DNA of 64,000 nt from Ectothiorhodospiraceae bacterium WFHF3C12. GTDB lineage: Bacteria; Pseudomonadota; Gammaproteobacteria; Nitrococcales; Nitrococcaceae. Where the stretch lies: positions 31,097-95,096 of the forward strand of contig JACDUA010000006.1 of assembly GCA_013519935.1 (NCBI GenBank), given 5' to 3'. Every line of letters starts with the position of its first letter. The first letter of the stretch is position 1. The notes beneath the pieces were generated by a model. It saw only the letters and a program-made list of their open reading frames with translations, was not told the DNA's origin and searched no databases. A program made the translations under genes and the position numbers. Of this stretch, positions 13,378 to 24,000 are shown piece by piece.

Positions 13378-14397
13378 ATGAGGCTCAAGACCGGCGAGCT
13401 GGATCGGCATCTGCAGCAAGGTCTGCGCCCGGTGTATCTGATCGCCGGTGACGAGCCCCTGCTGGTCGACGAGGCCCTGACGGCGTTGCGGGAGGCGGCC
13501 CGTCAGGCCGGCTACACCGAGCGGGAGGTGCTCGACGCCGACGCCGGCTTCGACTGGGGCGCCCTGCACGCGGCGTCCATGAGCATGTCCCTGTTCGCCG
13601 ACCGGCGGATCATCGAGCTGCGGCTCAACAACGGCAAGACGGGCCAGAATGGCGGCAAGGCCATCGCCGAGTATTGCCAGGATCCCCCGCCCGATGTACT
13701 GCTGCTGATCAACGCCGGCGTGCTGGAATCGCGGCAACGCAGCGCCGCCTGGGTGAAGGCCGTGGAGTCCGCCGGCGCGCTGGTCCAGGCCTGGCCGGTG
13801 CCGCTACAGCAGCTGCCCGACTGGGTGGCGGGGCGCATGCGCGCCGTTGGTCTGCAGCCGACGACCGAGGCCGCCGCGCTGGTGGCGGAACGCTCGGAGG
13901 GCAACCTGCTGGCCGCCGTGCAGGAGGTGGAGAAGCTGCGCCTGCTCCATGGCGAGGGGGCTCTGGATGTGGAAGATGCCCGTGCCGCCGTGACCGAGAG
14001 CGCGCGGTTCGACGTCTTCGACCTGTCCGACGCCGCCCTGGCCGGCGATACCCCGCGCGTGGTGCGTATCGCCCGGGTGCTTCGGGAAGAGGGCGTGGAG
14101 CCGACCCTGGTGCTGTGGGCCCTGGCGCGGGAGCTGCGCAACCTGGCGGAGGTTCGCGCGGCGATGGATGCGGGCGAGTCCCAGGGGCAGGTGTTCCAGC
14201 GCCTGCGCATCTGGAAGAGCCGCCAGGCTTTGGTGGGGCAGGCCGCCCGCCGCGCCGGTACGCGGCAGTGGGAAGGCCTGCTGGCCCGGGCGGCCCACCT
14301 CGACCGCGTGAACAAGGGCGCCGCCGACGGCAGGCCCTGGGACGAGCTGGTACAATTATCGACAGCGATGTCGCGGGTGGGATCCCGGTCCCGATAG
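13378..14397 (+). CDS. holA: DNA polymerase III delta subunit
   Basis: YLIAGDEPLLVDEAL N-terminus; downstream of leuS-lptE. Confidence 0.94.
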   Translation: MRLKTGELDRHLQQGLRPVYLIAGDEPLLVDEALTALREAARQAGYTEREVLDADAGFDWGALHAASMSMSLFADRRIIELRLNNGKTGQNGGKAIAEYCQDPPPDVLLLINAGVLESRQRSAAWVKAVESAGALVQAWPVPLQQLPDWVAGRMRAVGLQPTTEAAALVAERSEGNLLAAVQEVEKLRLLHGEGALDVEDARAAVTESARFDVFDLSDAALAGDTPRVVRIARVLREEGVEPTLVLWALARELRNLAEVRAAMDAGESQGQVFQRLRIWKSRQALVGQAARRAGTRQWEGLLARAAHLDRVNKGAADGRPWDELVQLSTAMSRVGSRSR

Positions 14398-14432
14398 ATC
14401 CGGCCCGGGCCCATTGACCCGCGCTGTCGCCG

Positions 14433-14745
14433 CGAGGACGCGCCTCCCACAGGTCCGGCGGAGGCCGCCGTGGTTGGCCGGGGCCTTGTGGGAGGCGCGT
14501 CCCCGCGGCGAAGGCGGTCGAAGGCACGCGGCGGGGTGGCCGGCCCAGGAGGTTGACGGAGGCCGCCGTGGTTGGCCGGGGCCTCGTGGGAGGCGCGTCC
14601 CCGCGGCGAAGGCGGTCGAAGGCATCGCGGCGGGGTGGCCGGCCCAGGAGGTTGGCGGAGGCCGCCGTGGATGGCCGAGACCTTGTGGGAGGCGCGTCCC
14701 CGCGGCGATAACGGTTGAAAGGCACCGTGGCGGGCCGGAGGGCGC
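14433..14745. repeat. Tandem BIME-like array, 98-99 bp period, about 3 copies, between holA and proA
   Basis: cggaggccgccgtgg starts at 14459, 14557, 14656; each unit carries gtgggaggcgcgtccccgcggcga. Confidence 0.92.
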
Positions 14746-14802
14746 GGGACACGAGGTCCGAGCCGGACCGCGAGGAACGATAGACAGGGTGAACGAGAGG
14801 CT

Positions 14803-16086
14803 ATGAGCGCGAAACCCGAAATCGCAGACCAGGACATCAAGGCCTACATGCTCAGCCTGGGCAGGAACGCCCGGGCCGCGTCCCGCGAGCTCGCCCGCTC
14901 GCCCAGCGGCCCGCGTAACGCCGCGCTGCGCGCCATCGCCGACGAGATACTGGCCCGCCGCGATACCCTGCGTCAGGCCAATGACGATGACATGCGCGCC
15001 GGGCGCGAGAACGGTCTCGATGCCGCGCTGCTCGACCGGCTGGAGCTTACCGATGCCCGCATCAATGCCATGGCCGAAGGCCTGCGGCAGATTGCCGAGC
15101 TGCCGGACCCGGTGGGTGCAATCCGTGACATGAGCTTCCGGCCCAGCGGTATCCAGGTCGGGCGCATGCGCGTCCCGCTGGGTGTGGTGGGCATCATCTA
15201 CGAGTCGCGCCCCAACGTCACCGCGGATGCCGCCGGGCTGTGCCTGAAGTCCGGCAACGCCGCCATCCTGCGCGGGGGCTCGGAGGCGCTTCGATCCAAT
15301 CAGGCCGTCGCGGAGTGCATCCACGCGGGTCTGCTGGAAGCGGGCCTGCCTTCCGAGGCGGTGCAGGTGGTGGGCACCACCGACCGGGCGGCCGTCGGCG
15401 AGCTCATCACCATGGACGAATACGTCCACGTGCTGGTGCCCCGCGGCGGCAAGGGCCTGATCGAGCGCATCATGCGCGAGGCCACGGTGCCCATGATCAA
15501 GCACCTGGACGGTGTCTGCCACGTCTACATCGACAGTGCGGCCGATCCGGAGAAGGCGGCGGCCGTGGCACTCAACGCCAAGACCCAGCGCTACGGCACC
15601 TGCAACACCATGGAGACGCTGCTGGTGGACTCCGGCATTGCCGAATCCATCCTGCCGCGGCTGGCCGCCATGTTCGCGGAGGCCGGCGTGGAGCTGCGCG
15701 GCTGCGAGCGCAGCCGGGCGCTGGCCGGGGAGATGAAGGCGGCGACCGAGGACGACTGGTACGAGGAGTACCTGGCGCCGGTGCTCGCGGTTCGGGTCGT
15801 GGACGGCCTGGACGCGGCGATGGAGCACATCGAGACCTACGGTTCACAGCACACCGACGCCATCGTCACGGAAGACTACTCCCGCGCGCGGCGCTTCCTG
15901 CGGGAAGTGGATTCCAGCTCGGTCATGGTCAACGCCTCGACGCGTTTCGCCGACGGCTTCGAGTACGGGCTTGGCGCGGAGATCGGCATCAGCACCGACA
16001 AGCTCCACGCCCGCGGTCCCGTGGGTCTGGAAGGCCTGACGACGGAGAAATACGTCGTCATGGGCGAGGGTCATATCCGAAGCTGA
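14803..16086 (+). CDS. proA: Gamma-glutamyl phosphate reductase
   Basis: [45 protein letters not shown]. Confidence 0.96.
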   Translation: MSAKPEIADQDIKAYMLSLGRNARAASRELARSPSGPRNAALRAIADEILARRDTLRQANDDDMRAGRENGLDAALLDRLELTDARINAMAEGLRQIAELPDPVGAIRDMSFRPSGIQVGRMRVPLGVVGIIYESRPNVTADAAGLCLKSGNAAILRGGSEALRSNQAVAECIHAGLLEAGLPSEAVQVVGTTDRAAVGELITMDEYVHVLVPRGGKGLIERIMREATVPMIKHLDGVCHVYIDSAADPEKAAAVALNAKTQRYGTCNTMETLLVDSGIAESILPRLAAMFAEAGVELRGCERSRALAGEMKAATEDDWYEEYLAPVLAVRVVDGLDAAMEHIETYGSQHTDAIVTEDYSRARRFLREVDSSSVMVNASTRFADGFEYGLGAEIGISTDKLHARGPVGLEGLTTEKYVVMGEGHIRS

Positions 16087-16224
16087 TGGGCGGGGCGCGC
16101 GCCATCGTACCGGCAAGCCATCCCGCGACGGCGGTGGGTGGTTCGTGAGCGGCACGCCGCGCCTGCCATTCCCCGTCGACAGTCCGTCACCTGCCGTCGC
16201 GGCCGGTGCGGAGGCGCAGTCCTG

Positions 16225-16881
16225 ATGGCGGCGGGAATGGCGCCCATCGGCCTGCTCGGCGGCACGTTCGATCCGGTCCACCTGGGCCACCTTCGCCCGG
16301 CACTGGAGATGCTGGAGCAGGCGGGGCTCAAGGAGGTGCGCCTGCTGCCGGGGCGCGTGCCGCCCCATCGGCCGGCACCGCGCGCCGGCGCGACGTTACG
16401 CACCGCCATGGTGGAGCGCTGCGTTGCCGGCGTGCCCGGACTGCGCGTGGATACGCGCGAGCTCCAGCGCGACGGCCCCTCCTATACCCTGGATACCCTG
16501 ATTTCCCTGCGCCGCGAGCTCGGCGCCTCGCAGCCGCTGTGCTGGATCGTGGGCATGGATAGCTTCCTGAGTCTGCCGACGTGGCACCGCTGGCGCGAGC
16601 TCGGCGAGCACGCGCATTTCCTGGTGGCGCACCGGCCGGGTGAAGAGCCGGTAATGTCCGGCACCCTCGCGGACTGGCTCGAGGGCCGGCGCGCGCCGGC
16701 GGACCTGCTTCGACACCGGCCGGCCGGTCTGGTGCATTTCGTGGACACCACGGCCCTGGCGATTTCATCAACGGGCATTCGCCGGCGCCTCGCCCAGGGG
16801 CGATCGGCACGGTTTCTGGTTCCCGACACGGTCTGGGAGCTCATCGCGGGCAATGGGGTTTATGGCTACCCGCAGGTCTGA
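16225..16881 (+). CDS. nadD: Nicotinate-nucleotide adenylyltransferase
   Basis: GLLGGTFDPVHLGHL, WIVGMDSFLSLPTWHRW; start ATG 16225. Confidence 0.94.
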   Translation: MAAGMAPIGLLGGTFDPVHLGHLRPALEMLEQAGLKEVRLLPGRVPPHRPAPRAGATLRTAMVERCVAGVPGLRVDTRELQRDGPSYTLDTLISLRRELGASQPLCWIVGMDSFLSLPTWHRWRELGEHAHFLVAHRPGEEPVMSGTLADWLEGRRAPADLLRHRPAGLVHFVDTTALAISSTGIRRRLAQGRSARFLVPDTVWELIAGNGVYGYPQV

Positions 16882-16932
16882 GCCGCGACGGCGAGGACGG
16901 GCGTCTGTCCCCATGGGAGGTCGTTTGAGTCA

Positions 16933-17301
16933 ATGATGGCGAACACCGACAGTGCGGAGTACGTGGGCGAGCTGGTCATGGAAGCCCTGGATGACCTCAG
17001 GGCGGTCAATCCCGTGGTGCTGGATGTGCGCGGCAGGACATCCATTACGGACCTCATGGTCGTCGCCACGGGTACGTCCAACCGGCACGTGAAGTCACTG
17101 GCCGACCGGGTCATCGAGAAGGCCAAGGAGGCGGGCATCAAGCCGCTGGGTGTGGAAGGCGCCGATGGAGCCGAGTGGATCCTGGTGGACCTCGGCGACG
17201 TGGTGGTCCATGTCATGTCCGAGCAGACCCGGGACCTGTACCGCCTGGAGAATATCTGGGCCATGGACGACGAGGACGCCGGGCAGGGGCATGGCGGGTG
17301 A
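16933..17301 (+). CDS. rsfS: Ribosomal silencing factor RsfS
   Basis: DLMVVATGTSNRHVKSLAD, WILVDLGDVVVHVM. Confidence 0.95.
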   Translation: MMANTDSAEYVGELVMEALDDLRAVNPVVLDVRGRTSITDLMVVATGTSNRHVKSLADRVIEKAKEAGIKPLGVEGADGAEWILVDLGDVVVHVMSEQTRDLYRLENIWAMDDEDAGQGHGG

Positions 17302-17313
17302 ACCCCCTTATTC

Positions 17314-17804
17314 AGCCGCAGATGAACACGGATGGAGACAGATTCTGTGAGGAATAGAGGCGGGGATGCCGTTCCGACACCAGGTCGTCATCCGTGGAGT
17401 CGCCCAAAACCCTGTGGGAGGCGCGTCCTCGCGGCGATAGGCAGGCTACCGGTTCGCGGCCAGGGGCCGCTCCTACGGGGTGTGTCCACGGCACCTGTAG
17501 GAGCGGCGCGAGCCGCGATCGCGGTTCGGTCGGCGCCCCGGTGATCGCGCCTTGCGGCGCTCCTACAGGTGCCGCGACCGGGATTCGCGTCAATGCGCGT
17601 TCATTCGCGGCGAACGCATTTCGCCGGAGCGTAGGTCGGATGGGCTCGCCATCCGACAGTCCGGGAGCAATCGCCCCGAGGACGGGGCTCCCACAACTGC
17701 GCTGAGGGCCCCTCGGCTTCCGGCCGGTTGTGGGGCGCCGTACACGCCGCGGTTCCTCGGGCATCCGTGTTCATCGGTGTTCATCGGTGTTCATCTGTGG
17801 CTAA
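17314..17804. repeat. Arm-flanked repeat element between rsfS and rlmH
   Basis: cagccgcagatgaacacggat (17313) and inverted catccgtgttcatcggtgttcatcggtgttcatctgtggctaa (17762-17804); doublet 17496-17567 and other REPs inside; extra arm-like copy at 17580-17611. Confidence 0.85.
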
Positions 17805-17813
17805 CGTGACCGA

Positions 17814-18281
17814 ATGAAACTCCAGATCATCGCCGTTGGCCAGCGCATGCCGCGCTGGGTGCAGGACGGGTTCCACGAGTACGCCGGGCGGTTGCCGCCG
17901 CAGCTGAAGCTTTCACTGACCGAGGTGCCGCTGGGTGGACGGGGCAAGTCAGCGGCGGCCGATGGCGCCCTGCGCGAGGAAGGCGAGCGGCTGCTGGCCG
18001 CGGTGCCCCGGGATGCGCTGGTGATCGCCCTGGACGCCCGTGGCCGGTCCTGGAGTACCGAGGACCTGGCGGGCCGCCTGGACGGCTGGATGCAGGGCGG
18101 CCGCGACGTCGCGTTCCTGGTGGGCGGTCCGGACGGGCTTTCGGCGGCCTGCCTGGAGCGGGCCGAAGCCCGCTGGAGTCTGTCGACCCTGACCCTGCCG
18201 CACATGATGGTGCGGGTGATTCTCGCCGAGCAGCTCTACCGCGCCTGGACCATTCTGCAGAATCATCCGTATCATCGCTGA
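17814..18281 (+). CDS. rlmH: 23S rRNA pseudouridine1915 methyltransferase RlmH
   Basis: FLVGGPDGLSAACLERA, LPHMMVRVILAEQLYRAW. Confidence 0.95.
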   Translation: MKLQIIAVGQRMPRWVQDGFHEYAGRLPPQLKLSLTEVPLGGRGKSAAADGALREEGERLLAAVPRDALVIALDARGRSWSTEDLAGRLDGWMQGGRDVAFLVGGPDGLSAACLERAEARWSLSTLTLPHMMVRVILAEQLYRAWTILQNHPYHR

Positions 18282-18285
18282 ATGT

Positions 18286-18306
18286 GGGAAACACATCGTG
18301 TTTCCC
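18286..18306 (+). terminator. Perfect 9-bp hairpin just after rlmH stop (possible terminator or processing site)
   Basis: gggaaacac-atc-gtgtttccc beginning 5 nt after TGA; no long T tract. Confidence 0.4.
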
Positions 18307-18451
18307 TTCGATGGTTCACTCGCCGCGGTGTCACGCGCTTTCCGTGCGGGCGCGCGTCGCTGGACAAACCGGATTACGTGGAATGAACGTGCCGCGGCGC
18401 CCGAAAGCGACCGCGCGGCTAATCTAGATGCCAGCCCAGGGAGTCCCGAAC

Positions 18452-19042
18452 ATGGAGCCGCTCATCTACCTCGCCTCGGAGTCCCCGCGGCGCCGGCAAC
18501 TGCTGGAGCAGATCGGCGTGGGCTTCGCGCCCATCGAGCAGGACGTGGAGGAAACCCTCCAGGCCGGCGAGAGCCCCGAGGTTTTCGTGCTGCGGCTGGC
18601 TCTGGACAAGGCCCGCGCCGGGCACGCCAACGTCGGCGACGGGCGGCCAATGCCGGTGCTGGGCGCCGATACGGTCGTGGTGCTGGACGAGCGCGTCATG
18701 GGCAAGCCGCACGACTGGGCGGCCGCCGACGAGATGCTGGCCGTGCTCTCCGGCAAGACCCACCGGGTGCTGACCGGGGTCGCGCTGGTGGACGGCGAGC
18801 GGGAGGCAACGCGTCTGAGCGTAAGCAACGTGACCATGCGGGAGATTGACCGCGGCGAGCGCGAGGCGTACTGGCGCAGCGGCGAGCCCGAAGGCAAGGC
18901 CGGCGGCTACGCGATCCAGGGCCGCGGCGCGGCCTTCATCGAGCATCTGGAAGGCAGCTATTCCTGCGTCATGGGCCTGCCGCTGTTCGAGACCGCGGAC
19001 ATGCTCGCGGAGTTCGAGATCGACTATCAGGCCGAGTGGTAA
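18452..19042 (+). CDS. maf: Maf family nucleoside triphosphate pyrophosphatase (YhdE-like)
   Basis: LASESPRRRQLLEQIGV, VLGADTVV, GGYAIQGRGAAFIEHLEGSYSCVMGLPL. Confidence 0.94.
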   Translation: MEPLIYLASESPRRRQLLEQIGVGFAPIEQDVEETLQAGESPEVFVLRLALDKARAGHANVGDGRPMPVLGADTVVVLDERVMGKPHDWAAADEMLAVLSGKTHRVLTGVALVDGEREATRLSVSNVTMREIDRGEREAYWRSGEPEGKAGGYAIQGRGAAFIEHLEGSYSCVMGLPLFETADMLAEFEIDYQAEW

Positions 19043-19059
19043 TCGCCGCGCCTCGGAGC

Positions 19060-19388
19060 AGTAGAAATCGCGGCGGGGACGCCGCTCCCACATCGCCTCG
19101 GAGGGTGCGGGTCATCGGGTTGGGCGTGGGAGCCCCCGTCCCCGGGCCGATGCGGTTGAAGGGTCCCCGCGGCGAGGACGCCGCTCCCACAGCCCCTCGG
19201 AGGCTGCGGGGCATTCGGTTGGTTGTGGGAGGCCCGTCCCCGGGGCGATCGGGTTGAAGGGTCCTCGGGGCGGGGAGGCCGCTCCCACAGTCCCTCGGAG
19301 GCTGCGGGGCATTCGGTTGGTTGTGGGAGGCCCGTCCCCGGGGCGATCCTGTCCAAAGGGCTTAGCGGCGGAGTTGCCGCTCCCACAT
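19060..19388. repeat. Tandem BIME-like array, 98-99 bp period, between maf and rng
   Basis: cctcggagg landmarks at 19096, 19195, 19293 with inverted gtgggaggcccgtccccggggcgat / cgcggcggggacgccgctcccaca. Confidence 0.92.
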
Positions 19389-19436
19389 GGCATTCGGGTG
19401 CCCGACGGTCCCGGCCATCATTCAAAGGACACTAGC

Positions 19437-20900
19437 GTGGCGCAGGAAATCCTCATGAACGTCACGCCGCGCGAGACGCGGGTGGCGGTGGCCGAGAACG
19501 GCGTGCTGCAGGAGCTCTATATCGAGCGCGCGCGCCGGCGCGGCCTGGTCGGCAATATCTATCGTGGCGAGGTCTCGCGCGTGCTGCCGGGCATGCAGGC
19601 GGCGTTCATCGACGTGGGCCTGGAGCGCACGGCCTTTCTGCACGCCAGTGACATCGTGCCCTCCGATCCCGCGCTGGAGACCCGTCCGCGCCCGGCCAAC
19701 ATCACCGAGCTGCTCAAGGAGCAGCAGAGCATCCTGGTGCAGGTCATCAAGGATCCGATCGGGACCAAGGGCGCGCGGCTGACCACCCAGATCACCATGC
19801 CCTCGCGTTACATGGTGCTGCTGCCGGGCAACGCCACGGTGGGCGTGTCGACCCGCATCGAGGACGAGGGCGAGCGAAACCGGCTCAAGGAGGTCGGCGA
19901 GTCCTTCCTGGCTGATTCCGAGGGCAGCGGATTCATCATGCGCACGGCCGCCGAGCAGATCTCCCGGGAACGGCTGGAGCGCGACCGGGACTTTCTGCTG
20001 CGGGTCTGGCGCTCGGTCAGCGCGCGCACCGAAGGGGCCCAGCCCGGCACGCTCATCCACGGCGACCTGCCCCTGGTGTTGCGCGCCCTGCGCGACCTCG
20101 CCGCCGAGGACATGGAGCGCATCCGCGTGGACTCCCGGGAGAACTTCGAACGCATTGTCGACTTCTGCCGCGAGTTCCTGCCGGACGTCGCCGAGCGCGT
20201 GGAGTATTACCCGGGGGAGCGGCCGATCTTCGACCTCTACAATATCGAGGACGAGATCCAGAAGGCCCTGGACCGGAAGGTGCCGCTGAAGTCCGGCGGC
20301 TACCTGATCATCGACCAGACCGAGGCGATGACCACCATCGACGTCAACACCGGCGGCTACGTGGGTCACCGCAACCTGGAAGAGACCATCTTCAAGACCA
20401 ACCTGGAGGCGGCGCAGGCCATCGCCCGCCAGCTGAGGCTGCGCAATCTGGGCGGCATCATCATCGTCGATTTCATCGACATGCAGGAGGAGGAGCACAA
20501 GCGCCAGGTACTGCGGGCGCTGGACAAGAGCCTGGAGCGCGATCAGGCCAAGACCCAGATCAGCGGTGTCTCCGCCCTCGGCTTGGTGGAGATGACCCGC
20601 AAGCGGACCCGGGAGAGCCTTGAGCACGTTTTGTGTGAACCCTGTCCCACGTGCGCCGGCCGTGGCACGCTCAAGACGCCGGAAACGGTATGCTATGAGA
20701 TATCCCGGGAGATACTGCGCGAGGCGCGGCAGTTCGACGCGGACCAGCTCCTGGTGCTCGCCTCCCAGGAGGTGGTGGATCTGCTGCTGGACGAGGAGAG
20801 CGACAGCTTCGCGGAACTCGAGGAGTTCATCGGGCGTCCCATCAGGTTCCAGGCCGAGCCCCTCTATACCCAGGAACAGTTCGACGTGGTGCTGATGTAG
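19437..20900 (+). CDS. rng: Ribonuclease G
   Basis: NVTPRETRVAVAENGVLQELYIERARRRGLVGNIYRG, TIDVNTGGYVG; GTG start 19437 favoured over the listed ORF start inside repeats. Confidence 0.95.
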   Translation: MAQEILMNVTPRETRVAVAENGVLQELYIERARRRGLVGNIYRGEVSRVLPGMQAAFIDVGLERTAFLHASDIVPSDPALETRPRPANITELLKEQQSILVQVIKDPIGTKGARLTTQITMPSRYMVLLPGNATVGVSTRIEDEGERNRLKEVGESFLADSEGSGFIMRTAAEQISRERLERDRDFLLRVWRSVSARTEGAQPGTLIHGDLPLVLRALRDLAAEDMERIRVDSRENFERIVDFCREFLPDVAERVEYYPGERPIFDLYNIEDEIQKALDRKVPLKSGGYLIIDQTEAMTTIDVNTGGYVGHRNLEETIFKTNLEAAQAIARQLRLRNLGGIIIVDFIDMQEEEHKRQVLRALDKSLERDQAKTQISGVSALGLVEMTRKRTRESLEHVLCEPCPTCAGRGTLKTPETVCYEISREILREARQFDADQLLVLASQEVVDLLLDEESDSFAELEEFIGRPIRFQAEPLYTQEQFDVVLM

Positions 20901-21055
20901 GCCGCGCCTCCATCCGGGGCTCGCGACGGGTTTCGCGGGGGAATGGGGTACGGGGTGCAGGGAAACCACCACATCATGCGCATTCTCGATAGGGTGCTCG
21001 TAGGCGCGGCGCCCGCCGGCCGGCCCCGTGCGCCCGCACGTCCTGGACACTGATC

Positions 21056-24000
21056 GTGCCACGCCGACTGTACGAAAGATTCAAGACTCTGCTCGTGTAC
21101 ACGACCGTGACGGTCTTCGTGCTCCTGGCCGTGGCCGCCACGCTGTTGCGCCTGGCCGTCGCCTATGCCCCCGAGCTGCGCGCCGAGACCGAGTCCTACC
21201 TCGGCGAATGGCTCCAGCGCGAGGTTTCCATCGGCGGCCTGCGCGCGCGCTGGCACGGGCTGGATCCGCGCCTCATCTTCGAGGACGTGACGGTCAACGG
21301 GGAGGGCAGCAGCCGTTACCGCTTCGAGGAGCTGGAGGTGGCCATCTCCTCGCGGGCGTTGTTCACCACGGGCCGTGTCGTACCCTCCGAGCTGGCGCTG
21401 CACGGCGTGGAGCTGACCGTGGAGCGTCTGCCCGGCGGCGAGCTGGAGCTCTCCGCCGATAGCGCGCCGCCTTTTCTGGCGACCCTGCCCGCGCGCATCC
21501 GCGTGGACGACGCCGTGGTACGGGTGGTCGATCATGTCCGGGCCGATGTCTACGCCATGACGGGCGCGCGGCTGCTGTTCAGCCGCGCCGACGGGCTGAA
21601 CCGGCTTTCCGTGCTCACGGAGCTGCCGGATTTCATGGGCGAGCGCGCCGAGTTCATCCTGCACTGGTCGGACCTCGACGAACCCTTCGCCGACGCGCGG
21701 CTCTACGCCGATCTGGTGGGCGTGCGTTTCGATGCGCTGGGAGATCTCGGGGCCTCCTTCGCCGCCGTGCCCGGCATGCGTGGCGCCGGGGACATGGAGC
21801 TGTGGATCAGCGCCGCCGGTGGCGCGATCGATGCGGCCAGTGGCCGCGTCAGTCTCCAGCAGCTGGGCGCCGAACGCAGCGTCGGCGAGGAGTGGTTCGA
21901 TATCGGCCGCCGGCTGGAGGCGCGGTTCGACTGGCGCCGCTTCGATGACGGCTGGGCGCTGGATGTCGACGAGATCGGCTACGCCGTCGACCAGGAGTTC
22001 TGGCCGACCAGCGGGCTCTCGGTGCGGTATCAGGCGCAGTCGCCCACGCAGCCCGAGCGCTGGCGCGCCGGCGTGGAATACATCGAGCTCTCGAGGCTGC
22101 GCCAGTTGCTGGCCAACCTGCCTCATGTTCCGGAATCCGTGCGCGACTGGGCCCGCGCGGTGGAGCTGGGCGGCGAGCTGCGTCAGTCCGGTTTTCAGCT
22201 TCAGCGGCGGGACGGCCGCACCACCGGCTACTCGCTCGACGGCACCCTGAGCCGCGGCCGGTATGGCAGCGCGGACGGCCGGTTCGCGGCCTCGGGGCTG
22301 GACGTTTCCTTTACCGCCAATGAGCGTGGCGGCGAAGCCCGTGTCATCGGCCGGGATGGCGAGCTGGAGCTGGCCCGCCTGTTCCGCGGCCCCCTTCCCT
22401 ATGAATCCCTGGAGGCGGAAGTGGCCTGGGCCAGGCAGGCCCGTGGCTGGCGCCTGGGCCTGAGTGGGTTGTCGGTGCGCAACGAGGACGGCGCGGCACG
22501 GGGTGCCGTACGGCTGTTCGATATCGGCACCGGCAATCCCTTCATAGACATCCGCGCCAGCGCCCAGCGCTTCGAGGCTTCGGCGGCGCCTCGCTACCTG
22601 CCGGTGGGTATCATGGAGCCCGACCTGGTGGAATGGCTGGATCAGGCCCTGGTGGGTGGCCGCCTGACCAGCGGCGAGGTCATCTTCCACGGCCGGGCGG
22701 CGGATTTTCCCTTCCGCGAGGGTGCCGCGGGTGTGTTCGAGGTCCGCGGCGGCGTCGCCGACGGGACGTTCCGCTATTTCCCGGATTGGCCGCGAATCGA
22801 CGACCTGACGGCCCGGCTGCGTTTCACCGGCCTGGGCATGGAGATCGACGCTGAATCCGGCCGGATACTGGGGGCCGAGATCCGCCGTGCCGAGGCCCGC
22901 ATGGATGCCTACCGGGAAGCCCGCCTGGTCATCCAGGGGGCCACGGTGGGGCCCGGCGGGGCGTATCTCGACTTTCTCCGCCAGGCCCCCATCAGCCGGC
23001 GCCTGAGCGATGAGCTGGCGCCTTTTCGCCTGAGCGGCCGCCATCCCCTGGATCTACGGCTGATGCTGCCGCTCAAGCGCATCCGGGAGGCTCGTGTCGA
23101 TGGTGCCCTGCGCCTTGAAGGGGCCACGGTGGGCGTGGCCGGGCGCGACGCGGCGCTGTCGGCGGTGAACGGCCTGGTGCGCTTCGACGAACGTGGCGTC
23201 AGCGCCGACAAGCTGCGGGCGAGCTGGCGCGGGCAGCCCGTGGATCTCGCGGTGGCGACGCAGGGCGAGGGCCGGGCGGAGAGCATCCGGGTGACCGCCT
23301 CGCTGTCGGCCGGCGGCGGTTCCCTCATGCCGCGTTTGGCGCCGTATACCACGGGACAGGCGCGCTGGCGGGTGGACGCTTCGTTGCCGGCATTCCGCAG
23401 CGGCCGCGCGGTCGAGACCGTGCCAGTGACGCTGCGCTCCGATCTGGTCGGCCTGGGCGTGAGCCTGCCGGAGCCGATCGGCAAGAGCGCGGCCCTGCCG
23501 CGCTCCTTCGAGGCCCGACTGCGGGTCTCCGGCGACGGTCTCTCGCCCATCGAGGTCGATTACGGCGACATTCTTTCGGCCCGTGCGGTGCCGGCGGCAG
23601 AAGGCGGGCGGTACGGGGTCCGGCTGGGCGGTGGAGCGCCGGAGCTCCCGGAGGGCGAGGGTCTGCGCATCACTGGGGCCCTGCAGCGCCTGGTGCTGGA
23701 CGACCTGCCCACGGGAAGCGATACCGGCGGCGAAGGCGGCAGCGGCGGATGGATGACGACCTGGGTCGACATCGCGATCGGCCGTCTCGTGGTCGGCGGT
23801 CAGGTGTTCCGCGATCTCTCCGTGGTCGGCAGCCTCCGGCCCGCGGTGATCTCGCTGCGCCTGGACGGGCCGGATCTCGCGGGGGATGTCGCCATACCGC
23901 TGGAAGGCGAGGCGGCCGGCACCATCGACCTGCGCGAGCTCCACCTGAGCAAGGCCGGGTCGGAAGCCGAGGGCGAGATGGGCACCATGTCCACGCCGGC

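Noticed and set aside
14433-14745. Possible CRISPR array (regular palindromic repeats)
   Set aside because: Units are 98-99 bp with the non-palindromic part also conserved, so there are no unique spacers; no cas genes.
19060-19388. Possible CRISPR array at maf-rng
   Set aside because: Same reasons as holA-proA array: linkers conserved, no spacers, no cas genes.
20864-23044. 726-aa minus-strand ORF opposite yhdP
   Set aside because: Antisense shadow of a well-supported CDS; low-complexity, no motifs.
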